Below are positions 40,284-49,656 of a DNA stretch of 64,000 bases, in pieces. The stretch covers positions 8,105 through 72,104 of the forward strand of contig NZ_DASXVH010000084.1 of assembly GCF_036504375.1 (NCBI RefSeq), in the 5' to 3' direction. This stretch comes from Novimethylophilus sp036504375. GTDB lineage: Bacteria; Pseudomonadota; Gammaproteobacteria; Burkholderiales; Methylophilaceae. The translations under genes and the position numbers were made by a program. Below the pieces are notes generated by a model. That model was not told the DNA's origin, did no database searches, and worked only from the letters and a program-made list of their open reading frames with translations. Position 1 is the stretch's first letter, and the number at the start of each line of letters is the position of its first letter.

Positions 40284-40894
40284 GAAAAATAGTATGGCTG
40301 CTCGTCATGCTGATCAGTCAGCCTATATACGCCGCCGAATGGGCGCTGCTGCCGGATGCGGGCTTGGCAGACCAGTATTTTTACGACAAAAGCAAACTTG
40401 TCATCAAGGATGAGGAAGTCACCTACTGGAAAAAAGTCCTGTTTAAAACACCTCAGTCGATAAAAGGCAAAGAAGCCGTTTCCGGCATGCTGCGCGAGCG
40501 CATCCATTGCGGAGAACATACAGCCAAGCTGCTCAGCTATTTGTATTACGCCGGCAACGGAGAAACTCTGGATTACGTTGCACAGGATGACTCGGCATCA
40601 GTGCCTATCATTCCCGACACGGTAGGCGATGCTTTCGACCGTGTACTGTGCCCCCTGGTATGGCGCAAGCAGGAGGAGCAGCGTATCAAGGCCGAGCAGG
40701 CCGGGGTAGAGGCGGAATTGAAACAGGCAGTGAAAAAAAAGGAAGAACCAAAGCCCGCGCCGGCCATGGCAACGCCTTCCATCCCGGCCCCGACCAAACC
40801 TGTTCCCCCGCAATTGCCCAATGTCCGGCTACCGGAAAAACAGCCGGCTGTACCTCAATTGCCGATGCCGCAGATCATGGAACAGCTGTATTGA
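40280..40894 (+). CDS. Exported protein, surface-adhesin E-like, Pro-rich tail
   Basis: A 204-residue protein with a signal peptide (about 1-18, ending QPIYA). Residues 19-125 resemble the adhesin E-like beta domain (WALLPDAGLADQYFYDKSKLVIKDEEVTYWKKVLFK, then LLSYLYYAGNGETLDYVAQ), which includes two Cys. From about 150 the protein is a Lys/Glu-rich helix followed by a Pro-rich tail (PKPAPAMATPSIPAPTKPVPPQLP). It overlaps the Gx gene by 4 bases. A role at the cell surface or periplasm is inferred; no precise function is assigned. Confidence 0.65.
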   Translation: MRKIVWLLVMLISQPIYAAEWALLPDAGLADQYFYDKSKLVIKDEEVTYWKKVLFKTPQSIKGKEAVSGMLRERIHCGEHTAKLLSYLYYAGNGETLDYVAQDDSASVPIIPDTVGDAFDRVLCPLVWRKQEEQRIKAEQAGVEAELKQAVKKKEEPKPAPAMATPSIPAPTKPVPPQLPNVRLPEKQPAVPQLPMPQIMEQLY

Positions 40895-40910
40895 TCGGAT
40901 AATAAAATGG

Positions 40911-41996
40911 ATGGCAACTAATGCCATGATGAGCTTTTATATGACCAGGAACAAAGTTTCGATATATCGCATCCTGGTAGCATTGATACTCTCATCAGTA
41001 TTGCATGGGCTGCTTCTGACCTATTTAAGCCCATTGTCCCAGCATCGCCCTGGTAATAGGGTATTAGAGGTTCGATTACCCCCTTACTCTCTGACGCAAG
41101 AAAAAATAATAGAGAATTCGCATTCATTCGTTGAAGCCAGCAACAGCGCGCCATCTAGTGCAATATTAACTACTCAAGCGCAGCGCTGGCAGCAAGCACC
41201 AACCCGCTCTCAACAACTTGCAATTAACCGACAAGCCGCAGCGGATATCTCAGTGTCGAATAAATCTGAGACTGAAAATCGTATATCTGTGCCGGCCCCA
41301 GCCATTTCCCAAAGCACTGATCAGCGATCTTTGGATGCACTGCCGGCACAATCAGAAACGATTAATTTGGTAGAAGTCGAGTTTCAGATATTTGCCGGTG
41401 AAAAAAGGACATTACTAGGCTCGGCCATACAGCGCTACGAAGCTGATATGTCTGAAGGGTATCTCTTGAGTTACAGGGGACGGCTGGAAAGGCCGGGGAA
41501 GCCGGATCCAGAGAATGAATGGCAACTGCAAATCGAAGGACAAATTACTCGTAATGGCCTGATGCCGCTTACGTTTCAGCAACAAGGTAATATGGCCCGG
41601 CAGCTTATGACCTTGAGCGATGCTGAGATTGAAAATAAGTCGTCACAGAATGGCTATCGTAGCGGTCGAATGCCGGATGGCATTTTAGATAGGTTTAGCA
41701 TGCTTTATCAGTTTATGAGGTCACCGCCTAAAGATGATGGTGGTACCTTATGGTTATCGGATGGAGAAAATCTGAGCGAATTCGCCTATCACATGGCGGG
41801 GATAGAGTCCGTGGAAATTAACCCGCTTGGCGTACTGAAAGCCGTGCACATAACAATATTGTCCACAAATGACAATTCGGAAACGACAGAGTTATGGCTA
41901 GTGCCGGATTTGCATTATCTACCAGTAAAAATATCCCACCGAGACATGCATGGAAACACGATTGAGCAAGTAGCGGTTTCTTTTAATATCCAATAG
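40911..41996 (+). CDS. DUF3108 domain protein with N-terminal membrane anchor
   Basis: A 361-residue protein. An N-terminal membrane helix (about 17-37, IYRILVALILSSVLHGLLLTYL) is followed by a polar linker to residue 150, and a C-terminal DUF3108-like beta domain (QIFAGEKRTLLGSAIQRYE, EGQITRNGLMPLTFQQQG, ILDRFSMLYQFM, and a final ELWLVPDLHYLPVKISHRD). The topology resembles TonB- or TolA-like anchored periplasmic proteins. The coding sequence is clearly more AT-rich than the genes before it. The start is uncertain: ATGs at 40911, 40923 and 40941 are possible and none has a clear ribosome site. Confidence 0.7.
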   Translation: MATNAMMSFYMTRNKVSIYRILVALILSSVLHGLLLTYLSPLSQHRPGNRVLEVRLPPYSLTQEKIIENSHSFVEASNSAPSSAILTTQAQRWQQAPTRSQQLAINRQAAADISVSNKSETENRISVPAPAISQSTDQRSLDALPAQSETINLVEVEFQIFAGEKRTLLGSAIQRYEADMSEGYLLSYRGRLERPGKPDPENEWQLQIEGQITRNGLMPLTFQQQGNMARQLMTLSDAEIENKSSQNGYRSGRMPDGILDRFSMLYQFMRSPPKDDGGTLWLSDGENLSEFAYHMAGIESVEINPLGVLKAVHITILSTNDNSETTELWLVPDLHYLPVKISHRDMHGNTIEQVAVSFNIQ

Positions 41997-42023
41997 GCTC
42001 TAAGTGCCCTAAGCTGCATATCA

Positions 42024-42063
42024 GGTGTGTGACAACTCGATACATACCTCGAGTTATCACACC
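42024..42063. terminator. Long imperfect hairpin between convergent genes
   Basis: GGTGTG-tgac-AACTCGA pairs with TCGAGTT-at-CACACC around an 8-base loop (TACATACC). It has no T-run on either side, but its place between the convergent DUF3108 and pilY1 genes suggests a bidirectional transcription barrier. Confidence 0.55.
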
Positions 42064-42070
42064 AGCGATC

Positions 42071-45000
42071 TTATTCCGATATTAATTCGCGCCATGAAAC
42101 ACGTCTGGTAGCTCCCGCTGCGTTTCCGATGGGGACGTTGGAGGTCACAGTCGTACCATCCGACAGCCGAGTCAGTTCGACGATCGTATTGTTTGGCAAG
42201 CGCACATACACTGGCCGGGTGGCAAGGGCATTGCCCAATTTCGCGGCTACCACCTTTGTTGTGGAGGTAGAAACAGCGGCACCTGTCCGGTAATCAAGAA
42301 AATATCTGTAGCTATAACCGCCTACCGTACATGCGCTTGAATTGGGAACATTCGTTGTGAAGCCCAACGTGCCCAGTCCTAGCGTAGGATCGGTATTGGC
42401 GCGTTCTCCGCTATCCGGTAAATCGAGGAACCAGCCGTTATCACTGGCAAAATTTACTACGTTACTGCTGCTGGTACGCACCAATTGGCCAGTGATGCAG
42501 ATTGAAGGGGGTGAACCGGCTGGGCAGACTGTATTAGTCTGGGTTTGCTGGACAAAGCCACCAAACGTTCGAGGAACGCCATAGATCGCCGTGCTTGGAG
42601 TCGAGGTCGCAGGCAGGGTATCTTTGAGGGCGTAAATCGATTGCATGCTTGTGTCGGTCAGATCGGCAGTCCCTAAGTAACTACCCGTACCCACGTAAAT
42701 TACGAGATTCCCGCTTACATCGCCGACCTGCGGTTTGGCCGTAATTGGCTGAACATTGGAAGCGGGGCTCGGGCCTCTGAACGTCGCCAGCAACTGGGCA
42801 TCATAACCGCTGGCTCCCAGGTCGCCATTGACATCGAACCGCCACAGATTGCCATACAGATCACCGCCATAGATCATTCGAACCGTATTGTCTGACGAAG
42901 TCGAGATCACGGGAGCGGCGATACGCGCCAGCCCGCTTGGACATGCGGCTGGAGCAGCCGTGGTGGCAGTGCATACGGTGGTTCCGTCAGCTGCCACCAC
43001 TGAACTGGTTGAGCCGGCGGGTTTTCCTACGCCAGTAGCAATCGATCTGATAAGCGCACCGGTATTAGCGTTAAGTACATACAGGCGGCCTTGGCCATCA
43101 CCGGGGGAAACATTATTGTAGCCGGAGGTCACAAACACTGCCCATGTGCCATCCTTGAGCTTGCCGATTTTGGGATTGCCGTAGGTAAACCCCATGTTGG
43201 TATCGGTAAATTCCCACAGCGCCTTAGGCGAGGCAGGGTTGGTTATGTCGAGTGCATAATAGCCGCGCCCACCGCCATTTAATCCACCAACAAGAATTGT
43301 TTTCCAGACGGCTGCGGGAGCGCTGCTGATAGTAGTGGCGCAATCGCTGACACAAATTTCTCCGACGATGGGCGTACCATCTACAAAATACTGATGCAGA
43401 CTCGAATAATTCTTGTCAGCAAGCTTATTAAGCTTTGGCAAGATTATTGATGGGATATAAGCCCACGCCTCGTTCCCGCCGACTACACCCGTAGTCGAAT
43501 TTGAAGCCGCATAGAATGCATGCAGCATGCCGTCGTTAGCCGCCGCATAGACCATGCCTTGGCGTGTTGCGTTAGCCGTTTTGAAATCGCTGTATCCTCT
43601 GTCTGCAAAGTTAAACAAGGAAGCTTTCACATATACTGCTTCGGCATTCACAATGTCGCCGAGCACATGTAGGCGCAGGTGGTAATACTTGGAAGTATCG
43701 GTCGGCGTCCCCTCATTGCTGCGATCGCCTCGCAAGAAGTTCACCAGATTGGCACCGACTGCATTAGCTTGATTCGTGGCGCTCAGACAAGTAACGCCGG
43801 TCGTGCAGAACTGCGACAGGGTCACATAGGGGCTACTGAAATAGGCCTGTTCCGTGCTCGTCAAATCGGTCCATGTAAACGGTTTTAGCTTGGAAACGGT
43901 CGTGGAATCAAATGTATATATGGTGCGGGTGGTATATCCGGTTCCGGCAACTTTGGTGTCCAGACTGCTTTGTGCCGCCCAATCAATGGTAGACGAGGTT
44001 ATGCCGGTCGTCAGGTCAAGCTGCTGCCGCACCAGCTCCCCATCCCATTCCTGAGTAGTGAAGGTGGAGCTGAACACGAAGTTATCGCCTGATGTTACGT
44101 TCGGGTTGCTGGTGGTCGCTGCCGCCGATGAGCCGGTACGGGCGGAGACCCCTGCAAGCGCGCTGGATAAGCCGCTGGAAAGAGAGGCTGGGTTGGTGGC
44201 GCTAAAATAAGTGCCGCGGCCATTCACCGCCGTGTGCCAAAGATCGTCGATGGTAGTCTGAGTATTGCTCACGGGTATTGGCCAGTTGCAGATGCCACTG
44301 GCTTGCCAGGAACAGATGCCTGTGTTAGCTGCGGTACCGTTTTTCACATCGAAGAAATCGCCGCTGGAGGCGGTCACATAATTAGGCGAATATTGCATAT
44401 AACCAGAAGCGCCTAATCCTAGGGTGAAAGTCGTCATATGCTGCCAGCTGGCGCCATCCAGACCGCTAGTGGGCACGTTGTTATATGGATCGGGGCTGGC
44501 AGAAGAGCAAAGCGTATTACCGGTCGTTGCCGGCGGGACTACTGAGCCGGTGCAATTGCCGAGGGCCGTCGTTCGTAGATCGTTGGCATAGTAATACTCC
44601 GATACGTCCGCCAATGTATTGGAGGTGCCGTTACCGTCGAGCATCGGTCTTGGCTCTGCTGAATCCTGATTGCCGATGGCGGTAGTGCCATCCAGTTGAT
44701 AGCCGCCGGGATTGGCTTCGTTCCAATAACCGTCGGTAGAGAGAATGGTGAAATTCTGCTGACAGGAATACTGTATTGGGTCAGCCACTGTGCTGCCGTT
44801 CAAAGTCGTGCCATTGAGTTTCCCTGCATACAGTCGCCCAGCCTTGGTCAGTGCTGTGCGCAATGGCGTCGAGCTGCCCGGAATGGCACTGGTGATTTTA
44901 GTGTACCAGGTATTTTTTTGAGTACCGTCAAATTTGCCGATATTCAGAAAATCAGAACTGGTGTTGTTGTTGATGCTCAAGTAGCCCACGCGGTAATTTA

Positions 45001-46180
45001 TGTCTACCGGCGCAAAGGCAATACTGGCCGAGGTTTTCATCATTTGCATGCGAGTGTGGTAATAAGCCCACCAGTTCGCATAATTGGTCATTTCTTCTGT
45101 ATAGGTACAGGTAGTGCCGACGCAATCGGTGCGTGCGGATGCCTTGGTGATGGAGCCGGGATATGGGTAGCTATTGATTGCAGAAACAATATCCGTGCGT
45201 TGATTGACGCCAGGAATACTACCGGCGCCGAAGGCCGTGGCAGTGACAGTCATGGTGCCAGATTTGGTTACAACGGGCGTGTAGCTGATGGCCCCGGGTG
45301 CCGAAATCGTGACAGTGCTTCCGGAGAGGGTTGCGCTATAACCCACAGCTTGGCAAGCGCCGGTAAGTCCTGTTGTACAGCTGTTTATATTCGTCCGAAT
45401 GCTGGACGCGACCGTGCTGGAGGTCGTGGATGCGGTAGTTGCCGCAGAGAGAATTTCTAGGCCGTTGACTTTGATGCTGGTAATCGATGTACTGGATGAC
45501 CCGCTAACGCTAATAGTGGCGGTGCGTGGCGAAGGATAGCGTGCATTGAGGTAAGTTGTTGTTCCTGTCTCGATTCTGACGGCTTGGCATGTGGTCAATG
45601 CAGAACTGGTGCACCAGCGTAATGTTGCTGGATAAGGATAGCTCGTGGACGGGGCGGACGCCGCAGTACAGGTTCTCAGACTGGGCTCAGCACAGTATTC
45701 GCCTGGCGCAAACGTATAAAAGTACGCATTGCCTTCCAGGTTGCTATTGGATGTGGATTGGACGCCATAGGCGTCAATAGGAACATTCGTCCAGCGCGGT
45801 GTGGCTGTGCTGCCGACGGTGCCGCCCCCCGTTGCAGCGGAAGTGCCGGTCATGCTGGGGTATCTGGTTGTATTGAGTGTGCCGTCGCTGTTATAAGAGG
45901 TTGGGGGAGTATAGGTAATCGATGGATTGTAAGCGACGCCGTTGTAACCGGCATTGCGAATTAGTGCCTGGTTGCTGCTATTCGCCCAGTCCGGCAGAAA
46001 ATTCCAGCCCATGCTACCTGAGTCGTCCAGTACGAATATGATGTTGGGCAACACCGATGATGTGGATGAAGTCACCAGCGGAACTGAGGCAAGATCGGTA
46101 GTGGCAGCCTGTGAACTGGAGGCAATGGTAAGGAAAATGGCAGCGTGTCCAATGTTCCTGAGCATATTGTTAGTGATCAT
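42071..46180 (-). CDS. pilY1: Type IV pilus tip-associated adhesin PilY1
   Basis: Large exported protein at the pilus tip, needed for pilus extension, adhesion and surface sensing. The 1369 residues start with a signal peptide (about 1-25, ending SSQAA), then a von Willebrand A-like region whose MIDAS motif is visible as DDSGS (52-56). The C-terminal half is a PilC/PilY1 beta-propeller with repeats such as GMVYAAANDGMLHAFYA, GGRGYYALDITNPASPKALWEF and a calcium-loop-like FDVNGDLGASGYD. The start at 46180 follows AGGGGG; the longer open frame lies in pilX. The sequence is rich in Thr and Ser, unlike the housekeeping genes. Confidence 0.92.
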   Translation of the reverse strand: MITNNMLRNIGHAAIFLTIASSSQAATTDLASVPLVTSSTSSVLPNIIFVLDDSGSMGWNFLPDWANSSNQALIRNAGYNGVAYNPSITYTPPTSYNSDGTLNTTRYPSMTGTSAATGGGTVGSTATPRWTNVPIDAYGVQSTSNSNLEGNAYFYTFAPGEYCAEPSLRTCTAASAPSTSYPYPATLRWCTSSALTTCQAVRIETGTTTYLNARYPSPRTATISVSGSSSTSITSIKVNGLEILSAATTASTTSSTVASSIRTNINSCTTGLTGACQAVGYSATLSGSTVTISAPGAISYTPVVTKSGTMTVTATAFGAGSIPGVNQRTDIVSAINSYPYPGSITKASARTDCVGTTCTYTEEMTNYANWWAYYHTRMQMMKTSASIAFAPVDINYRVGYLSINNNTSSDFLNIGKFDGTQKNTWYTKITSAIPGSSTPLRTALTKAGRLYAGKLNGTTLNGSTVADPIQYSCQQNFTILSTDGYWNEANPGGYQLDGTTAIGNQDSAEPRPMLDGNGTSNTLADVSEYYYANDLRTTALGNCTGSVVPPATTGNTLCSSASPDPYNNVPTSGLDGASWQHMTTFTLGLGASGYMQYSPNYVTASSGDFFDVKNGTAANTGICSWQASGICNWPIPVSNTQTTIDDLWHTAVNGRGTYFSATNPASLSSGLSSALAGVSARTGSSAAATTSNPNVTSGDNFVFSSTFTTQEWDGELVRQQLDLTTGITSSTIDWAAQSSLDTKVAGTGYTTRTIYTFDSTTVSKLKPFTWTDLTSTEQAYFSSPYVTLSQFCTTGVTCLSATNQANAVGANLVNFLRGDRSNEGTPTDTSKYYHLRLHVLGDIVNAEAVYVKASLFNFADRGYSDFKTANATRQGMVYAAANDGMLHAFYAASNSTTGVVGGNEAWAYIPSIILPKLNKLADKNYSSLHQYFVDGTPIVGEICVSDCATTISSAPAAVWKTILVGGLNGGGRGYYALDITNPASPKALWEFTDTNMGFTYGNPKIGKLKDGTWAVFVTSGYNNVSPGDGQGRLYVLNANTGALIRSIATGVGKPAGSTSSVVAADGTTVCTATTAAPAACPSGLARIAAPVISTSSDNTVRMIYGGDLYGNLWRFDVNGDLGASGYDAQLLATFRGPSPASNVQPITAKPQVGDVSGNLVIYVGTGSYLGTADLTDTSMQSIYALKDTLPATSTPSTAIYGVPRTFGGFVQQTQTNTVCPAGSPPSICITGQLVRTSSSNVVNFASDNGWFLDLPDSGERANTDPTLGLGTLGFTTNVPNSSACTVGGYSYRYFLDYRTGAAVSTSTTKVVAAKLGNALATRPVYVRLPNNTIVELTRLSDGTTVTSNVPIGNAAGATRRVSWRELISE

Positions 46181-46197
46181 GACAACCCCCTGTTTTT

Positions 46198-46800
46198 TTA
46201 CAAGGCAACAATGGTTTGAACATAACTGACGGTATTGCGAGGGCCGGCTATGCGAGAGGTAATTCGGTAATAGATTTGACTGCTGTATAACAGATCGACT
46301 GAGCCGGCATCCAGGCTGTTGCTTGCCGAGCTGGTGGACGCCGGCGAAGCGGCGCAACCCGTGCCGGGAGTAATTGGATCTCCGGGAGTGAGGCAGAGCC
46401 GTTGAATGGCATAAGCCACAGTATTGCCAGCAACATCTGTTGCCAGGGTCACCGACTGGGCGGCGAGTACCAATGACCAAAAGTTGTCCCATGATTGGCC
46501 GGGCCCCGGATCCTGGCGTCGCGCCGTATAACCACTGCCAAAATTGTCCACATGTAAAGTGGTGCCGGTATTGTTTGCTTCCAGCCATTGAATCGCCGTT
46601 TCGGTTCCAGTGTCGCCCGAGTGAATTGCCGCCTGCTGAAATGCCATGTTGCCGGCGATGACGTTGGTGGTGTCCACCGATCTTACTAGTGCAATTCCTG
46701 CCAGTGTCATCGCTACCAGCATGATCAATGCGATTAACAGAACAACCCCGCGTTGCCGAGATCGCATGTTTTTACTAACGGTAAAAGATGGATATTTCAT
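46198..46800 (-). CDS. pilX: Type IV pilus assembly protein PilX
   Basis: Minor pilin of 200 residues. It starts with a short leader and a hydrophobic helix, RQRGVVLLIALIMLVAMTLAGIALVRS (about 15-41), typical of PilX-type prepilins that lack the usual Glu5. The segment NVIAGNMAFQQAAIHSGDTGTETAIQWLE matches the PilX N-terminal family. The ATG at 46800 overlaps the pilW stop (TGATG). An alternative ATG six bases upstream is possible. Works with PilV, PilW, FimT and PilY1 to prime pilus assembly. Confidence 0.85.
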   Translation of the reverse strand: MKYPSFTVSKNMRSRQRGVVLLIALIMLVAMTLAGIALVRSVDTTNVIAGNMAFQQAAIHSGDTGTETAIQWLEANNTGTTLHVDNFGSGYTARRQDPGPGQSWDNFWSLVLAAQSVTLATDVAGNTVAYAIQRLCLTPGDPITPGTGCAASPASTSSASNSLDAGSVDLLYSSQIYYRITSRIAGPRNTVSYVQTIVAL

Positions 46801-47840
46801 CAGCATCCTGCCTGTACCCCCAACCATGTCACGTTTCGCAACGGTACTACAGTCTGGAAGACCCTGTAGCGATAGTTCTGCCAATTGGTGAGGCCCGTTA
46901 GCACAATAGGGTTGGCTGAAGTCCCTGCCCATGTAGGGGCCGCTGCGGTAACTGTTGCAGGATCACGCTGCGCACTGCGGGCCACTAGCGCAATCCGGAC
47001 GGCAGGGGTTTTTACCCAATTGCAGGCAGTCGTCGGGGTGGTTTGGTCATAAATATCTGCAATGCCATCCATGGGATTGGTGGTGTCTCGGCCATATTGC
47101 GCCCTCATGCTGACGATATTGTCGGCAATTGGCACCCATATCGAAGCATTGGTCGTGTTAGCAGCAATGCTGCAATCGTTCAGAATGTAGTCGCAGGCAG
47201 TCAGATTGCCATTACGAACGGCATATGCCACGATTTTTGGCGCGCTACCCAGATTGTAAAGAGTGCCGCCTGCCATATTTGCTACGCCTGTTGTCACGGA
47301 GACATTTGGATTAACGCTTCCTGTCACTGTATCCATAACCAGATTGCACGGCGTTGAGCGCGCTTGAGGCGTCGCAATAACCAAGTCATTGGTGTTGAAT
47401 AAGCTGAATGACTGGACTGCATAGGTGGCTGTGGCTGGTTGCGACCTGATACCGTTGCCTTGCGACGAAATGCTTGCATTACCGTATACCACCAGCACGG
47501 TATCGGTATTGGCATCACCTGCCGGAATAGAAGCATGATTGATGGTGACGGGCGCCATTGAGTTCAGTGTTATACCCGCCCGCAAGAGTACGTTGCAGCC
47601 GACCAGATTGGTCTCGCTGATACCATATCCCCCTTGACGAATATCGCGTTGCATTCCATAAAGAGCGATAGCGCCATTGTTTTGTGCATCATCGCTCCCG
47701 GTGGTAGTGCGCTGTCGTCCCTGCGAGACAACCGTCACATGCATGATAACCATAATTCCAATCAGGCCGATGACCATGCCAACCATGATTTCTACCAAGC
47801 TGAAGCCGGCGGTGATGGACTGGGAAGGGCGAAAGATCAT
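46800..47840 (-). CDS. pilW: Type IV pilus assembly protein PilW
   Basis: Minor pilin of 346 residues. The prepilin peptidase site is TAGFSLVEIMVG (cleavage after Gly12, with the conserved Glu five residues in), followed by a hydrophobic helix to about residue 37 and a large C-terminal domain containing ALYGMQRDIRQGGYGISETNLVGCNV. It overlaps pilX by one base and lies 12 bases after pilV. Confidence 0.9.
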   Translation of the reverse strand: MIFRPSQSITAGFSLVEIMVGMVIGLIGIMVIMHVTVVSQGRQRTTTGSDDAQNNGAIALYGMQRDIRQGGYGISETNLVGCNVLLRAGITLNSMAPVTINHASIPAGDANTDTVLVVYGNASISSQGNGIRSQPATATYAVQSFSLFNTNDLVIATPQARSTPCNLVMDTVTGSVNPNVSVTTGVANMAGGTLYNLGSAPKIVAYAVRNGNLTACDYILNDCSIAANTTNASIWVPIADNIVSMRAQYGRDTTNPMDGIADIYDQTTPTTACNWVKTPAVRIALVARSAQRDPATVTAAAPTWAGTSANPIVLTGLTNWQNYRYRVFQTVVPLRNVTWLGVQAGC

Positions 47841-47852
47841 GGCTAACTTACC

Positions 47853-48329
47853 TTAGATAATTTGCGCAACAGTCATGTACTGATGAGGCGGGGCGGCAGC
47901 AGGATCACTTGGCGCCTTCCAGAAGATGGTGATGGTCACGAGGCTAGTGGTAGTGGTAGGCCCAACGACAAGCTGTACCGTGACTGTTGGAGGATAAGCA
48001 GATACCCCCGGGAGAGTCGCCATTACTGTTCCATCCGCAGGTGAAGGCATTGAACCTGCCCATGCCACATAAGCGGCTCCTTGCGGAGTACTGCTGAAAT
48101 TTGTTCTTAGGGTTGCCGCCGTACGGTTACTGACCCACATCTGTCCAATTAATTGATTTGCCAAAAGGCTGGCTTCGGTACGATATTTGGCATCACCGGC
48201 AATCTTGACAGAGGCTGTTTGCAAGCCAACGATGGCAAGTATGCCCATAGAGAAAATCAAGAGGGCAATAAGGGCTTCCAGCAACATGGACCCCATTTGT
48301 TTGCTTTGGCGATTTACGTAAATGCTCAT
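47853..48329 (-). CDS. pilV: Type IV pilus modification/minor pilin PilV
   Basis: Minor pilin of 158 residues: leader MSIYVNRQSKQMG, cleavage before SMLLEALIALLIFSMGILAIVGLQ, and the PilV-type ASVKIAGDAKYRTEASLLANQLIGQMW. The start at 48329 lies 2 bases after the fimT stop; a longer frame overlaps fimT and is not used. Its C-terminal domain is compact and Thr-rich. Confidence 0.88.
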   Translation of the reverse strand: MSIYVNRQSKQMGSMLLEALIALLIFSMGILAIVGLQTASVKIAGDAKYRTEASLLANQLIGQMWVSNRTAATLRTNFSSTPQGAAYVAWAGSMPSPADGTVMATLPGVSAYPPTVTVQLVVGPTTTTSLVTITIFWKAPSDPAAAPPHQYMTVAQII

Positions 48330-48331
48330 AT

Positions 48332-48982
48332 CTAGCACGCCCTGGGATCTGAACTGGCCAATGAAGGGTCGCACATGCGAATGCGGCCCCCTGTCGATAC
48401 AACGACTCGCAGGCAGCGCATTTTTCCTCCGGCATCAATGCAGCTGCCGCCCGATGGATTGCTGATGCCGATACTGACGTTATAGCCCGCAGTAATCGAG
48501 GGCGCGGGAATTTTTCCCAAGCCATTGAAAATGATGGGGCGGTTAAAAGGCAGACCTGGCGTTGCAGGTGTTACAAGATCCTCTGTCGCATTCACGGCGA
48601 TATTGGTGGAGCCTTCTGTGCCGGCATGTTTCTGTATGATGCGCAGAGTGCCCGACTCCGATTCGGCAGTGGCGCAAGCGCCCGGCGTACCAGCTAGATC
48701 ATCCTGACTGATAACCCAGTTGGTGCCTGCCGCAGAAACAATGCAAGCGCTGGTCATGGTATCGGTAAGCTGAAAACGAATGGAAGCATTGCGTCTTACC
48801 GCCTCTGATCGAGCTAATTGCAGCCCGCTTTGGATGGACTCAGCCGCGGTGCGGATCTGGGTATTCTGAATCCAGTTAAAAAAGCTCGGTACGCCAGTTC
48901 CCAGCAAAATAGCGACAATAGTTAACCCTACGAGAAGTTCGACTAGTGAAACGCCCCGCTGAAGATGACGGAGAATTAACAC
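48332..48982 (-). CDS. fimT: FimT/FimU-type minor pilin
   Basis: GspH/FimT-family pseudopilin of 216 residues. The leader is cleaved within LQRGVSLVELLVGLTIVAILLG, and the typical SIQSGLQLARSEAVRRNASI segment follows at about 47-66. The start codon is GTG at 48982, close behind an AGGAGG ribosome site. The C-terminal domain has four Cys that may form disulfides (GSCIDAGGKMRCLRV, then MCDPS and DPRAC). FimT binds DNA in some naturally competent bacteria. It overlaps the upstream pilin gene by 7 bases. Confidence 0.85.
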   Translation of the reverse strand: MLILRHLQRGVSLVELLVGLTIVAILLGTGVPSFFNWIQNTQIRTAAESIQSGLQLARSEAVRRNASIRFQLTDTMTSACIVSAAGTNWVISQDDLAGTPGACATAESESGTLRIIQKHAGTEGSTNIAVNATEDLVTPATPGLPFNRPIIFNGLGKIPAPSITAGYNVSIGISNPSGGSCIDAGGKMRCLRVVVSTGGRIRMCDPSLASSDPRAC

Positions 48983-49398
48983 ACGCCTCCTTTTTTGGTG
49001 ACCCAGCAGCTTGAGTTGCCGGTCCAGCCTGCATAGGTAATGGTAGAGGATTTAGCATTGCTTTGATCTATGGTGTAAGTAAATCCTGCCATCGATCCTG
49101 TTCCAACTGCCTGAAGGGTATAATTGGTTGCGGTCGGCACTGCCGAGCATGAGAAAGTAAAATATTGGCTGGTTGTTGTGTCAGCGTTGCATGCTGTGGC
49201 CCCCACGTAAGTCCTGTTGTCCTGGAAATACTGTTCCATCTGCCCGCGCTTAAGAGCAAGTGCTCCTGTGGCATCGGGAATCTTTCCTCTGATGACATAA
49301 TCCTGATAGGCTGGCAAGGCTATTCCTGCCAAAATACCGATAATGGCCACAACAATCATTAATTCAACCAATGTAAAGCCTAAAGCTTTGATTTTCAT
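48976..49398 (-). CDS. pilE: Type IV pilin (PilE/PilA-like)
   Basis: A 140-residue type IV pilin with a short leader and the classic GFTLVELMIVVAIIGILAGIALPAYQDY helix (cleavage after Gly, Glu at position 5 of the mature protein). The globular domain has the PilE-type MEQYFQDNRTYVGA and a C-terminal disulfide (CWVTKKGGVC). It is the first gene of the minor-pilin operon, so it is probably the PilE minor pilin of the P. aeruginosa-type cluster rather than the main fibre subunit; sequence alone does not decide. The ATG at 49398 follows AAAGGGATG. Confidence 0.88.
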   Translation of the reverse strand: MKIKALGFTLVELMIVVAIIGILAGIALPAYQDYVIRGKIPDATGALALKRGQMEQYFQDNRTYVGATACNADTTTSQYFTFSCSAVPTATNYTLQAVGTGSMAGFTYTIDQSNAKSSTITYAGWTGNSSCWVTKKGGVC

Positions 49399-49539
49399 TG
49401 CCGCATCCCTTTCATTCATTTCGCATAATAGTTCAGGCGAAAAAAAGACGTCTATGTCAGTCAGACAAGCGGTTATTTTTCCATCCCGAACGGAAAATTG
49501 GTAATATTCAGCGCTTGTTTTATTGCTGATGAGCTAACG

Positions 49540-49656
49540 ATGCGCGTCATTATATTCCCAATACTGATTAGTCTTATGCTGACCGCCTGTGGCGCCAAAG
49601 GTCCGCTGTATTTGCCTGAACAACGTTATCCTCAGCCGCAGCAGGATGGCCGATGA
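49540..49656 (+). CDS. lptM: LptM-type small lipoprotein
   Basis: A 38-residue lipoprotein. The signal ends SLMLTACGAKGPLYLP, with the lipidated Cys17 and the conserved GxKGPLYLP motif. LptM (YifL) binds the LptD/LptE complex and helps LptD disulfide maturation in E. coli. Its stop overlaps the lysA ATG (ATGA), as in many proteobacteria where the small lipoprotein precedes lysA. Confidence 0.88.
   Translation: MRVIIFPILISLMLTACGAKGPLYLPEQRYPQPQQDGR

Noticed and set aside
49469..49482. GG-N10-GC pattern on the minus strand upstream of pilE, a possible sigma-54 promoter.
   Set aside because: Only the invariant bases match (TGGAAAAATAACCGCTT); the flanks are far from consensus, so chance is likely, although PilR/sigma-54 control of pilins is known elsewhere.
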